Positions 51,465-59,182 of a stretch of 64,000 nt of DNA are shown in pieces (the first letter of the stretch is position 1; every line of letters starts with the position of its first letter). The stretch is from assembly GCF_003233845.1 (NCBI RefSeq), contig NZ_QKRB01000041.1:1-64000 (forward strand), written 5' to 3'. The notes under the pieces are model-generated. The model had not been told where the DNA came from and searched no databases. It worked only from the letters and a program-made list of their open reading frames with translations. The position numbers were made by a program, and so were the translations under genes. Source of the stretch: Paenibacillus sambharensis. Lineage in GTDB: Bacteria; Bacillota; Bacilli; Paenibacillales; Paenibacillaceae.

Positions 51465-53816
51465 TCAGCCCTCCGTCCTGTAGTTTTCGGATGGCTGTTC
51501 ACGCACAAAACGGCTTGGTGTGCCGTCAGACATCAAGACCAGTTCATGCATCGCCCTCGTACAAGCTGTGTAGAACAGCTTGCGTTCATTCTCATGCTGG
51601 TATACCTGCTCTGAGGCATTGTAAATCAGCACCGCATCAAACTCCACGCCCTTAGCCAAATAGGCTGGTATGATCGTGATACCCCGCTCAAATTGCATGG
51701 TATCCTTCGTAACAAGCCTCATGGACAGCGCACTGCCCAGCGTTGAATAAGCTTTGCTGCTCTCCTCGGCTGTCCGGCAGATAACGGCCACAGACTCATA
51801 GCCTTCCGCCGTCCACTCCTGCAGCTGATTGATAATCTGGCGGTGCAGTTCGTCCTGCCCGCCCACAAGCTTAACCAGCGGCAGCTCACCTGCCCGGTTG
51901 AAGGGCTCGATCTTATCGCCCCCAGGCACCATTCCTCTGGTGAAGCTGACAATCTCCCGGGTTGAACGATAGCTGCGCAGCAGATGAATCCATTCGGTCT
52001 GTTCAGGTCCGTACAGATTAGTCAGCGGATCAGCATCGGCCATTGCAGATGTCTGCGCATAGATAGCCTGGTTAAGGTCGCCAAGCGCCGTCATCCTCGC
52101 CCGGGGAAACAGCCACTTCAGGAATTCAAGCTGGAAGGGCGTGTAATCCTGGGCCTCGTCTATGATAATGTGCCGGACATTCGTGTTCGCTCTGAAGCCT
52201 TTAAGCCGTTCGTTAAGGTACAGGTAAGGTGTGGCATCCTCGTAAAATAGTCTTCCCTGCTCCAGCTCACGTACCGTCTGGGCGGCAATCTCGTCCCACT
52301 GCTCGGGAAGCGCATGAGAACCCGCCGCCTGCTCGGCTGCATTCCGGTCTTCGAACAGCTTCCGGTACAGCCCCTTGACATCGGCAAACCTCATCAGCTT
52401 GATTCTGGCGCGGACCTGCTTTAAGGCAGAGGAAACGATCATCTCGGCAAGCATCTCCTTCTCCGCTTCGTGGTCGTCGAAGGTTTCGCCCAACCCCTTC
52501 TTCTGTTTGCGCAGCCTGCTGTATGCACGCTGGTAGTCTTCAGCAGAAAGCAGCTGCATCTCCTCCTCGACCCAAGCTTCCTCCTTCACCGATGCCGCAT
52601 AACGCTCCACACGCTCCAGCAGCCAGTCACGAACCAGGATCAGCCGGTTGGCAAGCCGGATTGAACTGTCCATGCTGTAAAATTTGTTAACCATCTCCTG
52701 GGCCGTTACAACCGGCTTCCCCCGGAAGACAACAGGGCGGAATCGCATGCCCCTGTCAACAAGCCCGTCAAGGTATCGCTTAACCAGCTCCAGATATGCA
52801 GTTGACGACTTGTATCTGATCCCTTCCAGCCTGGCGCTGTAGCCCTCTTCCTGTCCGGCTGTCAGCACAAATTCCAGCTGGGCGAAGGAATCCTCCAGTT
52901 CAAATTCTCTGCCAAGCCTTGTCTCCAGATATTCCTGAAACGTTGTCTGCAGCATGTTTTCTTCTCCCAGCTCAGGCAGGACAGACGATACATAACTGTT
53001 GAACATCGGGTTTGGCGAGAAGAGCACCATCTGGTCTGAAGTGAGCACACCCCGGTACTTGTAGAGCAAGTAGGCAACCCGCTGGAGAGCAGCCGATGTC
53101 TTTCCGCTGCCTGCAGCCCCCTGTACAATCAGCATACGGCTGCTGTCATTACGGATGATCTGGTTCTGTTCCCGCTGGATGGTAGCTACTATGCTCTTCA
53201 TCGCCGAATCCGAAGTGCGGCTCAGCATCTGCTGCAGCAGCTCGTCGCCGATGGTCACACCGGTATCAAACATATAACGGATCGTTCCGGAACGGATAAC
53301 AAACTGCCGCTTAAGCTCCAGCTCACCTTTCACTTCTCCCCCTGGCGTATCATATACGGCCGGTCCTGGCGGATAATCGTAATACAGGCTGGAAACAGGT
53401 GCCCGCCAGTCATACACAAGGAATGTATCGCTGTCATCCTCCCGGAATGAAGCGATGCCCAGATAGATGGTTTCAGCTTCGGCATCCTCTTCAGCCCGAA
53501 AGTCAATTCTCCCAAAGTACGGCGACTGCATCAGCCGTTTAAGCTTGCTCAGGTAAGCGGCGGAGTGGCGCTGGCTGCGCTCCCGTTCAGCAAGCAGGTC
53601 AGCCTGCTGCTTCATGCTGAAATACGTCTCGGTTAAATCCTCGGCGTTGCTGAAGTTAACCGTTACTTCATCCCAGAAATGCTTGCGGATTTCCACCGCT
53701 TCCGACCGGACATCTCCGATCTCATCCTCCAGCTCGCCGGCGCGTTTTGCAATACGGTCAACAACAGACGTCACGCGAGCCTGTTCAGCCTGCCACTGTT
53801 GATCATTCTCGTTCAC
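51465..53816 (-). CDS. helD: RNA polymerase recycling motor ATPase HelD
   Basis: A 783-residue UvrD/Rep-like ATPase. The N-terminal coiled coil (about 1-100) begins MNENDQQWQAEQARVTSVVD. Walker A is GAAGSGKTSAALQRVAYLLY near 232, Walker B is HIIIDEAQDYTPFQLEFL near 555, and the last motifs include YLAKGVEFDAVLIYNAS and LFYTACTRAMHEL. HelD removes or recycles stalled RNA polymerase and can confer rifamycin tolerance in some species. The GTG start follows AAGGAGTGAAGC. The upstream region has a direct repeat ATTGTACC at 53942-53949 and 53952-53959. Confidence 0.94.
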   Translation of the reverse strand: MNENDQQWQAEQARVTSVVDRIAKRAGELEDEIGDVRSEAVEIRKHFWDEVTVNFSNAEDLTETYFSMKQQADLLAERERSQRHSAAYLSKLKRLMQSPYFGRIDFRAEEDAEAETIYLGIASFREDDSDTFLVYDWRAPVSSLYYDYPPGPAVYDTPGGEVKGELELKRQFVIRSGTIRYMFDTGVTIGDELLQQMLSRTSDSAMKSIVATIQREQNQIIRNDSSRMLIVQGAAGSGKTSAALQRVAYLLYKYRGVLTSDQMVLFSPNPMFNSYVSSVLPELGEENMLQTTFQEYLETRLGREFELEDSFAQLEFVLTAGQEEGYSARLEGIRYKSSTAYLELVKRYLDGLVDRGMRFRPVVFRGKPVVTAQEMVNKFYSMDSSIRLANRLILVRDWLLERVERYAASVKEEAWVEEEMQLLSAEDYQRAYSRLRKQKKGLGETFDDHEAEKEMLAEMIVSSALKQVRARIKLMRFADVKGLYRKLFEDRNAAEQAAGSHALPEQWDEIAAQTVRELEQGRLFYEDATPYLYLNERLKGFRANTNVRHIIIDEAQDYTPFQLEFLKWLFPRARMTALGDLNQAIYAQTSAMADADPLTNLYGPEQTEWIHLLRSYRSTREIVSFTRGMVPGGDKIEPFNRAGELPLVKLVGGQDELHRQIINQLQEWTAEGYESVAVICRTAEESSKAYSTLGSALSMRLVTKDTMQFERGITIIPAYLAKGVEFDAVLIYNASEQVYQHENERKLFYTACTRAMHELVLMSDGTPSRFVREQPSENYRTEG

Positions 53817-53978
53817 GTAAGCTTCACTCCTTACTGCTTTGATTCCAACAACCGGTTAAAACGTTGACAGGAATCATCCATGTAGTGTATAATTATATTA
53901 GTAATATTTGTTTATTTACCTTCACCTTTTCCAATTTCTTTATTGTACCAAATTGTACCCGTCAATTCAATGTGAAAC

Positions 53979-54006
53979 GCCCCTGAACGCCTCGGCGGTC
54001 AGGGGC
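53979..54006 (-). terminator. Hairpin terminator after the alpha/beta hydrolase gene
   Basis: GCCCCTGA (53979-53986) pairs with TCAGGGGC (53999-54006), a perfect eight-base stem with a 12-base GC-rich loop. T runs are short on both sides, so it may act in either direction. Confidence 0.5.
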
Positions 54007-54038
54007 TTTGTTGTATGATCGTGTATGCTTCGCAAATA

Positions 54039-54908
54039 TTATAAGGACAGACTGCGGCACAGAAAAGAGAGACTTGATTCCAGTGCTTCAGTTAATTCAG
54101 CTGTCGGCCCTTCAAAAGGATGCACGGCGCCAAAAGTATGGCCTGCACCTGAAATGGTCACATATTCATGCTGCGGAGCGGCATTCTTCATCAGCGCATG
54201 GCCCTTGACCAGCCTGTCGGCATCTGCATCGCCTTGAATAAGCAGAACAGGAGCCTGGAGCTCTGCCAGTCGCCTTGGAATATCGAAGCGTTCCCTATTT
54301 CGCTGAAGATCGTCAAAGAACCCCGCTCCAATTGGCATCTCCTGCCTAGTTCTGGCATTAGCAACATAGGCACGGCCGTTTTGCCGGGCTTCAGCTTCAA
54401 ACCTGTCATCGAACAGATTGGCATTGGCGATTCCATTCCAGGTTACTATTGCACGAATATCCGGATGATCAGCACCGAACAGGATGGCATTGCCTCCTCC
54501 CCTGCTGTGCCCCAGAAGGGAAAGCGAGCGCTCATCTACCCCGTCCATAAGCGGCAGCAGCCGGCGGCTGACTGCGGCAAGCAGCGCCTCCAAATCAGCT
54601 TGTTCCCGGGAATAGGTGTTAGCGGCAAACTTGTCTAATTCGTCAAAATCTGTCTCTCCCACTCCGTTGCATGAGAAGTCGAAGCGCACAGCGTAGAATC
54701 CATTCCTGGCGAACCATTCCGCCGTATAAGGCATAAACCCCCACTCGGCGAAGCCTTTGAACCCATGGCAGAGCAGCAGGACAGGCATTCCTTGTCTGCC
54801 CGGCGGACTTCCTGCGACCAGACCAGCATCGCCGGCTGTTACGGTCCCCTTCAGGTACAGCCCTTCTCCCAGATCCAGCCGGAATCGCTCAGACTTTAAC
54901 CTAGCCAA
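54039..54908 (-). CDS. Alpha/beta hydrolase (esterase/dienelactone-hydrolase-like)
   Basis: A 289-residue cytoplasmic protein. LLCHGFKGFAEWGF near residue 45 is the oxyanion region, SLLGHSRGGGNAILFG near 130 holds the nucleophile Ser, LLIQGDADADR near 225 the acid and GAGHTFG near 262 the His. The TTG start follows GGGAGGTG at six bases and lies 13 bases after the nitroreductase stop, so the two share a transcript. The substrate is unknown. Confidence 0.9.
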   Translation of the reverse strand: MARLKSERFRLDLGEGLYLKGTVTAGDAGLVAGSPPGRQGMPVLLLCHGFKGFAEWGFMPYTAEWFARNGFYAVRFDFSCNGVGETDFDELDKFAANTYSREQADLEALLAAVSRRLLPLMDGVDERSLSLLGHSRGGGNAILFGADHPDIRAIVTWNGIANANLFDDRFEAEARQNGRAYVANARTRQEMPIGAGFFDDLQRNRERFDIPRRLAELQAPVLLIQGDADADRLVKGHALMKNAAPQHEYVTISGAGHTFGAVHPFEGPTAELTEALESSLSFLCRSLSL

Positions 54909-54921
54909 TTATTACACCTCC

Positions 54922-55677
54922 CTAATCATCAAGCCGGAATCCCTGGTTCTTCAGGTAGCCGCCGATCTGTCTGCCTGACTGCGACTGCTTCGCAGTCATC
55001 TGTTCGGACCAGCTGCTCTCCAGCTTGCCGCCCGACCGTTCTCTCATGTAAGCCCGGTGACGTTCATCATATTCAGCTATATGGCTGTGATACGCTTCCG
55101 AAGAATACTCATTCTCATGCATGACTGCTTCCGGACTCAACCGGGGTCTGACGACTGGGTCCTGATCGGGATAGCCGATGCACATACCGAATAAAGGAAC
55201 AACCAGCTGCGGCAGCTTAAGCAGCTCGCCTACACGCCTGATATCATTACGGATGCCGCCAATATAGACGATGCCCAAACCAAGCGATTCTGCCGCGACA
55301 GCCGCATTCTGGGCGGCCAGTGCTGTATCTACGGCACCTATTGTGTACCATTCTGCATTCGCTCCATCCAGCCCGGCGTCAGCTGTTCCCTGACCTGCTG
55401 CCAGAGTGTAGCGGTATAAATCCGCGCACCAGACCCAGAACTCCGGACTCTCCAGCACGTAGCTCTGGTTCCCTGTTATGGCCATCAACGTCTCTCTTAA
55501 TCCCTTGTCTGTTATACGGATTACACTAAAGGCCTGCATGTTGCTGGAGCTTGAGGCATGCTGCGCTGCAGCCAATATTGCCGCCCGGTGCTCACCCGCA
55601 ATCTGCTGATTCGTAAATTTACGAATCGACCGGTGCTTCATCAGTCCTTCGATTGTTAGTCCATAGTTCGTCTCCAT
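54922..55677 (-). CDS. NADPH-dependent FMN nitroreductase (NfsA/FRP type)
   Basis: A 251-residue flavoprotein with the FMN-binding SIRKFTNQQIAGEHRAAIL near residue 17, AAQHASSSSNMQAFSVIRI near 37, GLGIVYIGGIRND near 150 and FGMCIGYPDQDPVVRPRL near 190, all typical of NfsA/NfrA. It reduces nitro compounds, quinones or free flavin with NADPH. AGAGGAGCATGAGAG precedes the ATG. It leads a two-gene unit with the hydrolase. Confidence 0.93.
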   Translation of the reverse strand: METNYGLTIEGLMKHRSIRKFTNQQIAGEHRAAILAAAQHASSSSNMQAFSVIRITDKGLRETLMAITGNQSYVLESPEFWVWCADLYRYTLAAGQGTADAGLDGANAEWYTIGAVDTALAAQNAAVAAESLGLGIVYIGGIRNDIRRVGELLKLPQLVVPLFGMCIGYPDQDPVVRPRLSPEAVMHENEYSSEAYHSHIAEYDERHRAYMRERSGGKLESSWSEQMTAKQSQSGRQIGGYLKNQGFRLDD

Positions 55678-55768
55678 CTCTCATGCTCCTCTCCCGATTC
55701 TTCTGAAGGTAATTCTTTCACTACCATGATACCAAAGCATGGGCGAAAGACAAAAATAGACAGCGAAT

Positions 55769-55808
55769 AGGACTGTCCCGGTCCCATCATAAATACCGAA
55801 ACAGTCCT
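55769..55808 (-). terminator. Hairpin terminator after the general stress gene
   Basis: AGGACTGT (55769-55776) pairs with ACAGTCCT (55801-55808), with CCGGT and ACCG extending the stem. No strong T run follows on the minus strand until ATTTTTGTC about 15 bases later. Confidence 0.55.
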
Positions 55809-55835
55809 AATCTTTCATTCGTCTAACCCAACCGT

Positions 55836-56210
55836 TTACACGAGACCGCCATGCTCCTCAGCAGTCCGTACAGCTTGTTCATAATCATTGGCATCTATAA
55901 CGGCTGTAAGCAGCACATCTCTCCCAGTCACCCGGTTATCGGGACCTCCGGAACTGAGCCCGCTCGCGCTGACACTAGCAGCCGATAGAATTCCTGCATT
56001 GTGATCTGTGATCTGCGCATCAAGCGTCAGATAGCCCAAGCTGTGAAAATCACTTGTTAACGGGTTCATGATCCGCTCGTTTCCATCACCGGGCATGCCA
56101 TCAACCCGGCGGATTGAGCTGTCCGTCAGGTTCAGCTGCTTGATTTGCTGCATAGCCGCTTCGGCTTCTTCCATGCTTTTAAAATAAGCCAGCAGATTTT
56201 TTTCCGTCAT
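55836..56210 (-). CDS. General stress protein, YflT/GsiB-17M-like domain
   Basis: A protein of 124 residues from the ATG at 56210 (MTEKNLLAYFKSMEEAEAAM), nine bases after AAAGGAG; the frame reaches 56237 without a site. The ferredoxin-like pattern of one domain, with FKSMEEAEAAMQQIKQLNL at the start and LLTAVIDANDYEQAVRTAEEHGG at the end, fits the heat-induced stress protein 17M family. The function is unknown. It is a single gene with its own terminator. Confidence 0.75.
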   Translation of the reverse strand: MTEKNLLAYFKSMEEAEAAMQQIKQLNLTDSSIRRVDGMPGDGNERIMNPLTSDFHSLGYLTLDAQITDHNAGILSAASVSASGLSSGGPDNRVTGRDVLLTAVIDANDYEQAVRTAEEHGGLV

Positions 56211-56259
56211 CTGTTGAATCTCCTTTCTCATTCGCAAGGCTGTAAAGCCTCATGTGCAA

Positions 56260-56284
56260 AAACGACCCGAAAACCGGGTCGTTT
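56260..56284 (-). terminator. Intrinsic terminator after the spore coat gene
   Basis: A perfect ten-base stem AAACGACCCG (56260-56269) and CGGGTCGTTT (56275-56284) with a five-base loop. On the minus strand TTTTTGC follows. Confidence 0.88.
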
Positions 56285-56339
56285 CTGATTTTATCAACGG
56301 CGTCTGAAGGTGCGCCTCCATTTGCCAAATGAATGCCGC

Positions 56340-57044
56340 TTACTGCGGCAGCGTATGGTTGTAGCCTCTCCCCTGCTGCATCGCGTTCATGTTATTCATA
56401 TCCTGCATGCTGCCTGCATGAGATGTAGGATGCATATTGCCCTGGTGCATAGCATGCATCATGTTTGGCTGATTCATGCTGCCGCCCATAGACTGCTGCA
56501 TGCCGCCTGCGGTTGCATACATGCCGAGCATAGTGTCAGTCGTTACTTCTTTCATCGTAGGCACCTGGTAGTAGCCCTGCTGGTTCATGTACTGCCATAC
56601 CTCGTAAGCTTGCTCCGAGCAGTTGATCGCCGCTTGCTGCACAGCACGGCGGATTTGCGGATTTGCACATTCCAGCGAGCCCTTCATCTTCAGGCCGGCA
56701 GCCGACTTCAGAAGACCAAGCATACAGGAAGCTATATCGCGGTCGTCCATCTGGCTTGCGCTTGTAATCGGACTCATCTGCTGCGGGTTATCGAGACCAT
56801 ATACTGGCTGGGAAGTCTTCATTGCCCGGTAAGGAGCCGCTTGAGACATGCCCTGCTGCTGCGTCATCTGCACCATGCTGTTGTATTCATTCATCATGAA
56901 CTGCAGCTGATGGTCCATCATGTGCTGAAGCTGCGGGTCTCTAACCTGTCCGCGGAGCAGTTGATACGTGTTAGCAGCATCGATTGTACAGTTCAGGACT
57001 TCGTGAATTTCCAATACCTCGTGAGCGCCTAAATTTGCTGTCAT
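56340..57044 (-). CDS. CotF-family spore coat protein with Met/His/Asn-rich tail
   Basis: A 234-residue protein. Two four-helix-type halves lie at residues about 5-75 (GAHEVLEIHEVLNCTIDAAN) and 98-165 (DRDIASCMLGLLKSAAGLKM), the second typical of the Coat F domain. The tail from about 172 is rich in Met, His, Gln, Asn and Gly. It should be part of the spore coat, made in the mother cell late in sporulation. AAGGAGG precedes the ATG by 12 bases. It is direct evidence that the organism forms spores. Confidence 0.9.
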   Translation of the reverse strand: MTANLGAHEVLEIHEVLNCTIDAANTYQLLRGQVRDPQLQHMMDHQLQFMMNEYNSMVQMTQQQGMSQAAPYRAMKTSQPVYGLDNPQQMSPITSASQMDDRDIASCMLGLLKSAAGLKMKGSLECANPQIRRAVQQAAINCSEQAYEVWQYMNQQGYYQVPTMKEVTTDTMLGMYATAGGMQQSMGGSMNQPNMMHAMHQGNMHPTSHAGSMQDMNNMNAMQQGRGYNHTLPQ

Positions 57045-57161
57045 TAGTATGTACAGCCTCCTTATGAGCTATCTGTTGTGCCATGCCAACCATGACCACC
57101 ACATAGTATCTCCCAACAGGATGCCGTTATACACGATCCCGGGTCTGACTATTCAGATTTC

Positions 57162-57857
57162 CTATTGAAGCCTGTCCTCGAGACTGGCTGGGCCCTTCTC
57201 ACCAATTACCTGCAGGAAAAGATCGGCTGTCGAAGGGTCGGAAACCTTCTCTCCCTTCTGATGCCCTGGTTTCGCCTCACTCTTGGAGCCGCCGGTTGTT
57301 TGGCCGCCGGCCTGGACCTTACCTTGTTCCAGCAGCTGTTCAATCAAGCTGCGCAGGGTATGAACATCCTTGCTCAAGCGGACCAGATCCTGCTTGGAAG
57401 CCATCTGTGCAGACTCATTCAGAACGACGGTAATCTGTCCTCCAGGCTCTAATATGGCATGCTTGACATCCGATCGCCTCAATACACTTTTCTGACGGAG
57501 CTGGTTGTCGAGCAAATCTAACGTTAACCGGACCTTTTTCAGGTTGCGCTCCTGCAGCTTTCCATGAACGATCAGCGGCACAGGACTGCCCGTGATGAGC
57601 TTCTCAACCCAGTTAAGTTTGAGCTGCACCCATTCCAGGCTGATCAAGGTTACCACCATTATAGCTGCAATGGAAAAAGCGACCCATATGCTCTTGCCTG
57701 ACACAGGCTGGATGAGCAAAGAGCCTATCGCAATCATGATAACCGTCTGTGAGGTGGTCATCTGCGAAATGGACTTCCGTCCGGCGATCCGCAGCAGGCC
57801 AGCTCCTGCCACGACGATCAAAATCGTCTTCCACAGCCACTGCCACTCTAAGTTCAC
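57162..57857 (-). CDS. DUF421 (YetF-type) membrane protein
   Basis: A 231-residue protein with three N-terminal membrane segments and the family core LLRIAGRKSISQMTTSQTVI, then IVHGKLQERNLKKVRLTLDLL and LRQKSVLRRSDVKHAILEPGG. The C-terminal 50 residues are hydrophilic. YetF-family proteins have been linked to spore membranes in Bacillus. It follows the small DUF gene by 12 bases and forms one operon with it. Confidence 0.92.
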   Translation of the reverse strand: MNLEWQWLWKTILIVVAGAGLLRIAGRKSISQMTTSQTVIMIAIGSLLIQPVSGKSIWVAFSIAAIMVVTLISLEWVQLKLNWVEKLITGSPVPLIVHGKLQERNLKKVRLTLDLLDNQLRQKSVLRRSDVKHAILEPGGQITVVLNESAQMASKQDLVRLSKDVHTLRSLIEQLLEQGKVQAGGQTTGGSKSEAKPGHQKGEKVSDPSTADLFLQVIGEKGPASLEDRLQ

Positions 57858-57869
57858 TATGCTAATCCC

Positions 57870-58100
57870 CTACCGTCTCGAAAGCTTCTCAATTTTGCCA
57901 CACAGCTCATGCTGCCACTGCGTGTCAGAGGTCATTGATGCGAGCAGCGACATATTCTTCAGATGAGCCAGCTCCCGGCAATAAGAAGCATTGAAAGCCA
58001 GACAGTGCTCATAATCCGTCTGCTCTGCAGCTGTCAGCTGCCTGGACTGCCGCAGCACCCACAGCTCCGCGAGCCGCTCGTGAACAGGAAGAATCGGCAT
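57870..58100 (-). CDS. Small conserved protein (DUF7667-like)
   Basis: A 76-residue protein starting MPILPVHERLAELWVLRQSR, with AAEQTDYEHCLAFNASYC and LLASMTSDTQWQHELCGKI. It is helical and has three Cys residues. It resembles a small family found in Paenibacillus, which I recall as DUF7667; the function is unknown. AAGGAGGGGTTACGG gives a strong ribosome site. It is co-transcribed with the DUF421 gene. Confidence 0.8.
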   Translation of the reverse strand: MPILPVHERLAELWVLRQSRQLTAAEQTDYEHCLAFNASYCRELAHLKNMSLLASMTSDTQWQHELCGKIEKLSRR

Positions 58101-58178
58101 CCGTAACCCCTCCTTTCCTTACCATTATGGCCAGGTGTACGGATGCCGAAACCCGCTAGGGGGCGATTTGGACTTGTC

Positions 58179-59012
58179 TTACTTATTTACAAAACGGCCC
58201 TTCTCGGGCACTGCTATCTCGTCGAAATGTGAAGCCAGATTCTCAAGTCCCTCAATCAGCGCGGAACCTTCCATCGGCAGTCCATGACCGGTTACCGCTG
58301 TCTTTGGCCGCAAGGCCAAAAGCTTCTTAACGGATGTACGGGAAGCATCCCAGTCTGTAGTCATATATTTGGGAGGACCGCTGATTTCCTGCTTCTGGGT
58401 TACCACCTTGTACAGCGACTCCTGCTGCACGGTAACAAAAGCGTCACCCGCGATGAGTGTCCGGTCCTTCTCACGGAACAATGAAACATGACCCGGTGTA
58501 TGTCCCGGTGTGTGAATCACCCTCCAGTCGGGCAAGTCCGGGATCGTCCCGTCTGTGTTATAAGCCTGAACACGGCCAGTCAGATCAAGCCCGTCATGCG
58601 GAAACATCGGAGACATCTTGCTGACCATTCCGTTATCAACCGAAGGATCACCCGGCGGGTAAGACTGCTCTCCTGTTAAGTAAGGCAGTTCAGCAGCGTG
58701 CGCATAGACCGGAACATCCCAAATCTTTAGCAGCTCCGGCAAGGCGCCGATATGGTCAAAATGACCGTGAGTCAGCAGAATCGCCTTGGGCTTGCAGCCT
58801 TTTCCATACAGCCTTTCCGCCTGCTCCACGATATCATTCTCCGACTTGGTAACACCCGCATCAACCAGGAACCAATTAGAAGGGTCTTGTCCGACATAAC
58901 ACACATTTACAATTTGAACGGTTAAAGCATAGACCTCAGGCGCGAAAAATGCCCCCTTGCCGCTTGCCTTCGATGTTAGCGGCAGCGGCGCCTTCTCAAA
59001 GATATTGTCCAT
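58179..59012 (-). CDS. Metallo-beta-lactamase-fold hydrolase
   Basis: A protein of 277 residues from the ATG at 59012 after GAGGAGG; the frame extends to 59045 without a site. The metal motif THGHFDHIG is near residue 90, further ligands are in HTPGHTPGHVSLF and IAGDAFV, and the last His in TGHGLPM near 250. It has the glyoxalase II-like hydrolase layout. The substrate is unknown. No signal peptide is seen. Confidence 0.93.
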   Translation of the reverse strand: MDNIFEKAPLPLTSKASGKGAFFAPEVYALTVQIVNVCYVGQDPSNWFLVDAGVTKSENDIVEQAERLYGKGCKPKAILLTHGHFDHIGALPELLKIWDVPVYAHAAELPYLTGEQSYPPGDPSVDNGMVSKMSPMFPHDGLDLTGRVQAYNTDGTIPDLPDWRVIHTPGHTPGHVSLFREKDRTLIAGDAFVTVQQESLYKVVTQKQEISGPPKYMTTDWDASRTSVKKLLALRPKTAVTGHGLPMEGSALIEGLENLASHFDEIAVPEKGRFVNK

Positions 59013-59068
59013 GATAATCCTCCTCTTTAGTAAGGATTGAAACAATCATAGTTTTCCCGGCAGAAGCC

Positions 59069-59089
59069 AAAAAAACCGCCCCCCGGCGG
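59069..59089 (-). terminator. Intrinsic terminator after the membrane alpha/beta hydrolase
   Basis: CCGCC (59076-59080) pairs with GGCGG (59085-59089), followed on the minus strand by TTTTTTT. A longer hairpin between about 59092 and 59139 (CTATTTCA/TGAAATAG arms) lies just before it. Confidence 0.8.
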
Positions 59090-59182
59090 CTCTATTTCAC
59101 CTTGCAGCCTCCTAGGACCGTATCCGCAAGATGAAATAGCTCCTCGTCAACTAATAAACGGGTAGGCGGTGATATGAATCCT

